In this document: piece by piece, positions 6,540 through 11,209 of the stretch
Position numbering within the stretch: position 1 is the first letter of the stretch
Layout: the number at the start of each line of letters is the position of its first letter
Assembly: GCA_900545215.1 (NCBI GenBank)
Contig: UQXW01000060.1
Coordinates: 1 to 11,209 of the forward strand
Direction: 5' to 3'
DNA length: 11,209 nt
DNA from: an uncultured Bacteroidota bacterium
GTDB lineage: Bacteria; Bacteroidota; Bacteroidia; Bacteroidales; P3
Program-made: the position numbers and the translations under genes
The notes under the pieces: model-generated
What the model saw: the letters and a program-made list of their open reading frames with translations, nothing else
The model's database searches: none
What the model was told of the DNA's origin: nothing

Positions 6540-7742
6540 CTAATCGAAAGATAATACCTCAACGCAATAAGGTACCGGATTATTCATCAAATACTTTTTC
6601 AGCTTCGACATATATACCGATCTTATGTGGAAGCCCATGTCGGCAGGTCGCAATCCCAACCTCAGAGCCTTGTTGCCGATTAAGTAGAATTGCTCGTCGA
6701 GGGAACAAAACAAAGAACGTTTGTAAAAATGCCTTATCGAGCCGGAATGGCTCTTGATTTGCTGCTCTGCGAGCTTCCACCTGCCGTTCTCTTTACGCCA
6801 AACATCATAGTAGTAACGGCGGAAATTCCCTTTCTTGCTGTACACTACAAACAATTGATCCCCGTCGGAATGAATGCGGTGAATGCAAGAGTAGCGTTCT
6901 TTTACTTTTTCAAAAACATATAACCTGTCAATCGCCTGGCGACTTACGTTCATAATGCTGTCGGAGAGGCTTTGCGGCATTCGTTTCCAAGAGTTTGACC
7001 CACCTGTCAGAACGGATATTTCGTTAAGGTCGAAATCGTATTCGCTTATTTTGTAATCACCTCGTTGAGAGAGAAAAACAGAGCTGTCGTTCACCGACAG
7101 AATGGAATAAGGGGTTGTAAGGCTGTACAAAGGCAAGGGAAAATCAACCTTAACGACCTTTTCGATGCTTTTTGTTTCGGGATTGAAAACGGAAAGCTTG
7201 GTACTCTCATCGGCAGTTTCAATGGGGTAAACATAGTTTTTCAAGCCGATGAGTTTGCCATTTGGAAGAAATTCAAGCCCTTGCATGAAAAGGTTGTCGG
7301 TATCCTTGTATTTGAAATCATATACATAGTTACCGTTCTGCCTTTTGAAGAAAAACAAAAATTGCCATTCGTCATTGGAGGCAAAAAAGACTAAATACTT
7401 ATCACTCACGGCAAAATTCATCAGATAATATGCCGAACCGTTCTTGCAAAGCAAGGGTTCAAGATTTACTTTATCGGCACAATAAGTCGCCGTCTTTATA
7501 TCGTATTTGAAAAGTTCGATTTGCTTGGGGTTATAATAGTCCGCACGACAGAAAAACAAGGTATCGCCTTTCAAACAGGAGAATAAATCGGAATATCGCT
7601 CCCAATCATCACTCATATTCTGACTTAAACCCTCTATAACCGAGGAGTTCTCTATACGAAAGTTCTTATGGCTCTTTTGTGCATGTAATACTTGACACAG
7701 ACACAAAAGAACCACAAGAACTGAAGCTTTTATTTTCAGCAT
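6540..7742 (-). CDS. Exported probable beta-propeller protein
   Basis: The 400-residue product carries a signal peptide (residues 1-21, cleavage likely after VLHA before Gln22) and so is exported. I do not recognise a precise family. The body is a succession of short hydrophobic/aromatic strands separated by polar turns, with recurrent blade-like phrases such as GDTLFFCRAD, DKYLVFFASND, NGKLIGLKN, DSSVFLSQRG and GDQLFVVYSKKG. This pattern suits the six-bladed beta-propeller proteins that are common in Bacteroidetes envelopes, often beside thioredoxin-like lipoproteins; that assignment is inference. There are no transmembrane segments beyond the signal peptide. The gene follows the 170-residue gene by 17 bases and directly abuts the thioredoxin-fold lipoprotein gene, so the three are likely one operon. 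No SD is visible before the ATG. Confidence 0.7.
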   Translation of the reverse strand: MLKIKASVLVVLLCLCQVLHAQKSHKNFRIENSSVIEGLSQNMSDDWERYSDLFSCLKGDTLFFCRADYYNPKQIELFKYDIKTATYCADKVNLEPLLCKNGSAYYLMNFAVSDKYLVFFASNDEWQFLFFFKRQNGNYVYDFKYKDTDNLFMQGLEFLPNGKLIGLKNYVYPIETADESTKLSVFNPETKSIEKVVKVDFPLPLYSLTTPYSILSVNDSSVFLSQRGDYKISEYDFDLNEISVLTGGSNSWKRMPQSLSDSIMNVSRQAIDRLYVFEKVKERYSCIHRIHSDGDQLFVVYSKKGNFRRYYYDVWRKENGRWKLAEQQIKSHSGSIRHFYKRSLFCSLDEQFYLIGNKALRLGLRPADMGFHIRSVYMSKLKKYLMNNPVPYCVEVLSFD

Positions 7743-7759
7743 TTTACTACAAAAACTTA

Positions 7760-8272
7760 CTATTTTATGACTTCAATATAAACCTGTGTAGTGCCAGAAA
7801 GAGATTTGTCTATATCATAAACACATCTAAATGCAACAAGCCTTTGCTGACCTGATTTATCAAATGCTGAGATTATCTTACTTTTTTCACCTTTTCCACC
7901 ATTTTCCTTATACTGCAACTTTGCAACGTCTTCAAGTAGCTGATTAGCTGCATCTAATATTACTTTCGCTTCAAAATCATATGTTTCTTTTTCATCTTGC
8001 CCTTGAACAGGGAAAATAATAGCAGTTCCATCAACAACTGCTTTACATACAAGCACGCCCTTTCCCGTACATCTAACGACAACCTTTTCCCAGAACCAAA
8101 AGCCCGTATGTTTACTGCTTACGCTACCGTAACCAATATAAGGATGATCCAATACACCATGTTCAACAAACTCTCCGCCTTGTTGATGAAGCTCAATTCT
8201 CGGTAATTTTTCTGCAAATAGGGAAACCGAAAAACCTAAGGCTATCGTAGCCAATAATAAATACTTTTTCAT
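7760..8272 (-). CDS. Secreted protein of unknown function
   Basis: The 170-residue product is not recognised. Seen: a clear signal peptide (MKKYLLLATIALGFSVSLFA) with cleavage likely after Ala20; an aromatic patch GFWFWEKV (57-64); three cysteines in the mature part (Cys68, Cys76, Cys150), the first two in closely spaced strands; a helix-like segment ILDAANQLLEDVAKLQ (105-120); and a strand-rich C-terminus. It is the first gene after a near-consensus promoter, with a leader of under 20 bases, and leads the unit containing the probable propeller and the thioredoxin-fold lipoprotein. The cysteines make it a conceivable redox client of the latter, which is only a guess. Confidence 0.7.
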   Translation of the reverse strand: MKKYLLLATIALGFSVSLFAEKLPRIELHQQGGEFVEHGVLDHPYIGYGSVSSKHTGFWFWEKVVVRCTGKGVLVCKAVVDGTAIIFPVQGQDEKETYDFEAKVILDAANQLLEDVAKLQYKENGGKGEKSKIISAFDKSGQQRLVAFRCVYDIDKSLSGTTQVYIEVIK

Positions 8273-8295
8273 TTTGATGATATTTTAAGTTTTTG

Positions 8296-8327
8296 CAAAG
8301 GTAAATACTTTCTTTATACCGACCAAA
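8296..8327 (-). promoter_or_regulatory. Near-consensus Bacteroidetes promoter of the exported-protein operon
   Basis: On the minus strand TTTG (8327-8324), a 20-base spacer and TACCTTTG (8303-8296) reproduce the -33/-7 consensus exactly. The start site would fall near 8290, leaving a short leader before the ATG at 8272. It is the best-matching promoter in the window. Confidence 0.8.
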
Positions 8328-8483
8328 TAAATCGGAAACTTTTTTTTCAAAGAAACTATTCGGTCGCATGGAATTTACCGATTGAAGAGAGAATCGACTT
8401 TGGTATTCGCTATTTACAAGTCAGGTAACATGGTTAAACTTTAATGGAGAGAAATAGTTTGAACCCACTTGTTGAACAGAAGA

Positions 8484-10583
8484 CTAAGAAATCATGGAAA
8501 AGTCGTTGACCTTGTGCTTCTCCATGAAATACTTTCGCAGAACAGCATTCACAGGCGATTCCAAGCATGGGTCAGCCTCTATAATTTCCTGAGCCGTTCG
8601 ACGGCTTTGCTGCATCAAGCCCTCATCTTTCACAATATCCGCAAGTTTCAAATCCAATACTCCGCTTTGTTGTGTACCTGCCATATCTCCGGGACCTCGT
8701 AACTGCAAATCCGCCAATGAGATTTTGAAGCCGTCATTCGTTGCGCACATCGTATCGATTCTGAACCTTGCTTCCGCCGATAATTCGTCCTTTGTCCTCA
8801 AAATACAATAACTCTGTTCGCCACCTCTGCCGACCCTGCCCCTCAACTGATGCAACTGTGCCAAACCGAACCTCTCCGCATTCTCGATTACCATGACAGT
8901 AGCATTGGGAACATCTACACCCACCTCTATCACAGTTGTTGCAACCATTATATTGCTGACACCTTTCTTGAAACGCATCATCTCATACTCCTTATCCTCT
9001 GCCTTCATCTGTCCATGCACAATGCTGATTTGATATTTCGGCAACGGGAATTCTCTTACCATACTCTCATAACCGTCCATCAAATCTTTCAAATCGGACT
9101 TCGCACTTTCCTTAATCAAAGGATAAACCACATATACCTGTCGCCCCAAAGCAATTTCCCTGTGCATGAAACGAAACAACTTCAAAATATCCCTGTCATA
9201 AAGATGAACCGTTTGAACAGCCTTTCTGCCTGCCGGCAGTTCATCAATCACCGAATATTCCAAATCGCCGTATAACGTCATTGCCAATGTTCTGCAAATA
9301 GGCGTCGCCGTCATGACAAGAATGTGCGGGGCAATCGTATTCTTCGCCCACATTTTTGCTCTCTGTTCCACTCCGAACCGGTGTTGCTCATCGATAACCA
9401 CAAGTCCTAAATTCGCAAACACCACATTATCTTCCAAAACGGCATGCGTACCCACAAGAATATCCGTACCGCCGTTTTTCAAATTCTCCAAAATCACCCC
9501 ACGTTCTCTTTTCTTGGAACTGCCCGTCAACAAATTCACCTTTACGTCCATATCCCCGAGCATGTTGGAAATACTGTTGAAATGTTGCATCGCGAGAATT
9601 TCCGTAGGTGCAATCAAGGTTGCCTGAAACCCGTTATCCAAAGCAATCAACATACACAGCAAAGCAACCAAAGTCTTACCGCTGCCCACATCGCCTTGCA
9701 AAAGCCTGTTCATCTGAGTTCCCGTCCGCATATTGTTTCTGATTTCCTTGACAACCCTCTTTTGAGCATTTGTGAGTTTGAAAGGCAGGTGATTGTAAAA
9801 GAAATCATTGAATCTTTCCCCTATGGTGGAAAAAACGAAGCCGACGCTTCTGCTGTTACGATTCGTTCTCTTCACCAGATGTTCCAGTTGCATGAAAAAC
9901 AACTCCTCGAACTTCAAACGAAACTTTGCCCTTGCCAACAATTCCTCGCTTTTCGGAGAATGAATATTCGATAAAGCATCTTTTCGGGATATAAGATGAT
10001 AAGCACTTATCAAATAATCCGGAAGCGTCTCCTCTATTTCATCAGCGTATTCCGACACAGCCGTGCGAATGATTTTTGAAAGTTGCTTAGAAGCAAGAAA
10101 AGCATTCTTCATTCTCTCGCTCGTATTGTACATCGGCATGAACTTCTCGCTCGTGTAATCTTTCTTGCGATCGAAAACCTCGAACTCGGGGTGAGCAAAG
10201 TTGAAAATACCGTTGAAATAGTTCGGTTTTCCGAATATCACATAAATTCCACCCATCGTCAGGCTTTCATTCACCCATTTCAAAGCTCTGAAAAATACCA
10301 ATTCCGTCATTCCCGTCTCATCAGCCACCCTCACAACCAAACGTTGAGACTTTCCTTTTCCTGCCAACTCCTTTCCCACAACCTTTGCAATGAACTGAAT
10401 ATACACATCAGCCGAATGTATCTCCGAAATCTTCGTAAACCGGCTCTTATCGACATAACGATAAGGATAATATGTCAGCAAATCCCCCAGCGTGGAAATT
10501 CCGAGTTCTTTATTCAGAATACCGGCTCTTTTTTCGCCAACCCCTTTTACAAATTCTATTTTTCTCTCGGCTGAACTTCCCAT
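8484..10583 (-). CDS. recG: ATP-dependent DNA helicase RecG
   Basis: RecG is a superfamily 2 DNA translocase that regresses stalled replication forks and remodels branched DNA such as Holliday junctions and R-loops. The 699-residue length fits the family (E. coli 693). Seen: an N-terminal wedge region with an OB-fold (about 1-190), including KGVGEKRAGIL near the start; Walker A GDVGSGKT (297-304, Lys303); the DEQH box (398-401, VVIDEQHRFG); motif III TATP (425-428); and the C-terminal helicase domain with ATTVIEVGVDVPNA, then QLHQLRGRVGRG. The RecG-specific C-terminal stretch LRGPGDMAGTQQSG is present. The frame is intact. The start at 10583 sits about 18 bases behind the predicted transcription start. 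The gene looks monocistronic: promoter upstream, and about 200 bases separate its end from the next minus-strand gene, which has its own promoter. Confidence 0.97.
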   Translation of the reverse strand: MGSSAERKIEFVKGVGEKRAGILNKELGISTLGDLLTYYPYRYVDKSRFTKISEIHSADVYIQFIAKVVGKELAGKGKSQRLVVRVADETGMTELVFFRALKWVNESLTMGGIYVIFGKPNYFNGIFNFAHPEFEVFDRKKDYTSEKFMPMYNTSERMKNAFLASKQLSKIIRTAVSEYADEIEETLPDYLISAYHLISRKDALSNIHSPKSEELLARAKFRLKFEELFFMQLEHLVKRTNRNSRSVGFVFSTIGERFNDFFYNHLPFKLTNAQKRVVKEIRNNMRTGTQMNRLLQGDVGSGKTLVALLCMLIALDNGFQATLIAPTEILAMQHFNSISNMLGDMDVKVNLLTGSSKKRERGVILENLKNGGTDILVGTHAVLEDNVVFANLGLVVIDEQHRFGVEQRAKMWAKNTIAPHILVMTATPICRTLAMTLYGDLEYSVIDELPAGRKAVQTVHLYDRDILKLFRFMHREIALGRQVYVVYPLIKESAKSDLKDLMDGYESMVREFPLPKYQISIVHGQMKAEDKEYEMMRFKKGVSNIMVATTVIEVGVDVPNATVMVIENAERFGLAQLHQLRGRVGRGGEQSYCILRTKDELSAEARFRIDTMCATNDGFKISLADLQLRGPGDMAGTQQSGVLDLKLADIVKDEGLMQQSRRTAQEIIEADPCLESPVNAVLRKYFMEKHKVNDFSMIS

Positions 10584-10606
10584 ACATCTCGAAAAGAATT
10601 ACACCG

Positions 10607-10614
10607 CAAAGGTA
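10607..10614 (-). promoter_or_regulatory. -7 element of the recG promoter
   Basis: TACCTTTG on the minus strand is a perfect TAnnTTTG, identical to the -7 element of the exported-protein operon. No clear TTTG is found at the -33 distance. The predicted start near 10601 gives a very short leader before the ATG at 10583. Confidence 0.6.
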
Positions 10615-10670
10615 CGAAAAAGGAAGAGAGTGTATATTTTTCTATAATCAACTACAAACAACTATACCCC

Positions 10671-10838
10671 ATGAAAGATTTTCGCCATTGGAGACATACC
10701 CTACTTTTATTTCGATTGGCAATACCCTTCGGCAAGTTCCGCCTCTGCATTAAAACCTCTGTCGAAATGGAACTATCCCAAAAGTATGTACGGTTCAAGA
10801 GAGAAAGGGACTATAAACAAAAAGTTATTATCGAATAA
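10671..10838 (+). CDS. Doubtful 55-codon ORF divergent from recG
   Basis: ATG at 10671 opens a frame of 55 codons ending in TAA at 10836-10838. The peptide would be basic, starting MKDFRHWRHTLLLFRLAIPF and ending KQKVIIE. There is no SD. The upstream sequence holds only a degraded -7-like TATTTTTC. I recognise no family. It may be chance, but it is the only frame of note in the region to the right of recG apart from frames caused by the hairpin repeats. Confidence 0.2.
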   Translation: MKDFRHWRHTLLLFRLAIPFGKFRLCIKTSVEMELSQKYVRFKRERDYKQKVIIE

Positions 10839-11026
10839 ACATGGGAAAGCCATATAAGCCTTGCATTGAAAATACTATTCTTATCTTCCGGAATTGCGAC
10901 ACGATACGGCTGATTCATATTGTGCGATTGATAAAATTGTGAACTCAAATCACTATTCCATTAATCTCGAAGCAACAAAGTGAACCCATCGGTTCTGCGG
11001 GGAAATATTCCTAACCGGAGTTAAAT
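10839..11026. other. Intergenic stretch without recognisable features
   Basis: I see no promoter with both elements, no RNA gene and no plausible coding frame. The sequence separates the doubtful 55-codon ORF from the repeat/hairpin cluster at the right edge. Confidence 0.5.
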
Positions 11027-11097
11027 CCGAGAAAAACCGACAACTTTTCGAGAGGGTTTCAAGCCTTCCCGAGAAAAACACGGCGTTTTTTCGCAAG

Positions 11098-11132
11098 AAA
11101 ACGAAGTCTTTTGACTCGAAAGACTTCGTTTT
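11098..11132. terminator. Perfect 14-bp hairpin, terminator-like on both strands
   Basis: AAAACGAAGTCTTT (11098-11111) pairs with AAAGACTTCGTTTT (11119-11132) around a 7-base loop. A-run and T-run ends make it possible as a bidirectional terminator. Confidence 0.55.
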
Positions 11133-11159
11133 AGCACTGCTAACTCTTCGTTTTCTTGA

Positions 11160-11200
11160 AAAAAGACGGCGTTTTTCGACCGTCAAAACGCCGTCTTTTT
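11160..11200. terminator. Perfect 16-bp hairpin, bidirectional terminator
   Basis: AAAAAGACGGCGTTTT (11160-11175) pairs with AAAACGCCGTCTTTTT (11185-11200) around a 9-base loop. The GC-rich core flanked by an A-run and a T-run is the classic bidirectional terminator form. It may serve a gene beyond the right edge of the window. Confidence 0.7.
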
Positions 11201-11209
11201 CCGGTCGGT

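Larger units (their letters stand above)
11027..11200. repeat. Cluster of short direct and inverted repeats
   Basis: CCGAGAAAAAC occurs at 11027-11037 and 11069-11079 (42-base period). ACGGCGTTTT occurs at 11080-11089 and 11166-11175, and both can pair with AAAACGCCGT at 11185-11194. AAAACGAAG at 11098-11106 can pair with CTTCGTTTT at either 11124-11132 or 11146-11154; the latter pairing extends to 11086-11106 against 11146-11164 apart from two extra bases. A 77-codon minus-strand frame (10953-11186) lies over the cluster and owes its Lys/Arg/Ser/Phe-rich composition to it, so I do not call a gene. Confidence 0.75.

Noticed and set aside
10953..11186. 77-codon minus-strand frame at the right edge
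   Set aside because: Its Lys/Arg/Ser/Phe-rich sequence derives from the inverted-repeat cluster, and its start lies inside a strong hairpin.

Overview
The window comes from a bacterium of the phylum Bacteroidetes, most likely order Bacteroidales. The evidence is: (i) several intergenic regions carry the Bacteroidetes promoter signature, a -7 element TAnnTTTG with an upstream TTG/TTTG about 18-22 bases away; (ii) most start codons lack a Shine-Dalgarno (SD) sequence; (iii) the prolyl-tRNA synthetase is the short archaeal/eukaryotic-like type common in this phylum; (iv) the envelope proteins (FadL-like barrel, SPII lipoproteins, thioredoxin-fold lipoprotein) are of types common there. Genus cannot be fixed from the sequence alone.

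Layout, left to right. Positions 72-2816 (minus) are a two-gene envelope unit: an unusual lipoprotein rich in aromatic residues and histidine, followed 33 bases later by a FadL/OmpP1-type outer-membrane barrel. Positions 2817-2952 hold overlapping, face-to-face promoters for that unit and for proS. Positions 2953-4431 (plus) are proS, followed by a strong hairpin terminator. Positions 4799-5882 (plus) are prfB (release factor 2), read through a programmed +1 frameshift with its own promoter and possibly a 13-codon leader ORF. Convergent to it, 5994-8272 (minus), lies a three-gene unit for exported proteins: an unrecognised 170-residue secreted protein, a 400-residue probable beta-propeller protein, and a thioredoxin-fold lipoprotein with a CHEC motif whose start codon abuts the stop of the gene before it. 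A near-consensus promoter precedes the unit. Positions 8484-10583 (minus) are recG, with its own -7 element. The last ~600 bases contain no convincing gene, only a doubtful 55-codon ORF and a cluster of nested, cross-pairing perfect hairpins at the right edge.

The genes do not form one pathway. proS and prfB belong to translation and recG to DNA repair/replication restart; the two envelope units are the accessory part. I see no CRISPR array, insertion sequence, tRNA, rRNA, phage gene or obvious defence system. The most distinctive items are the prfB recoding site, the aromatic/His-rich lipoprotein with its unusually strong SD, the secreted thioredoxin-like/propeller operon, and the alternative-pairing hairpin cluster near 11.1 kb.
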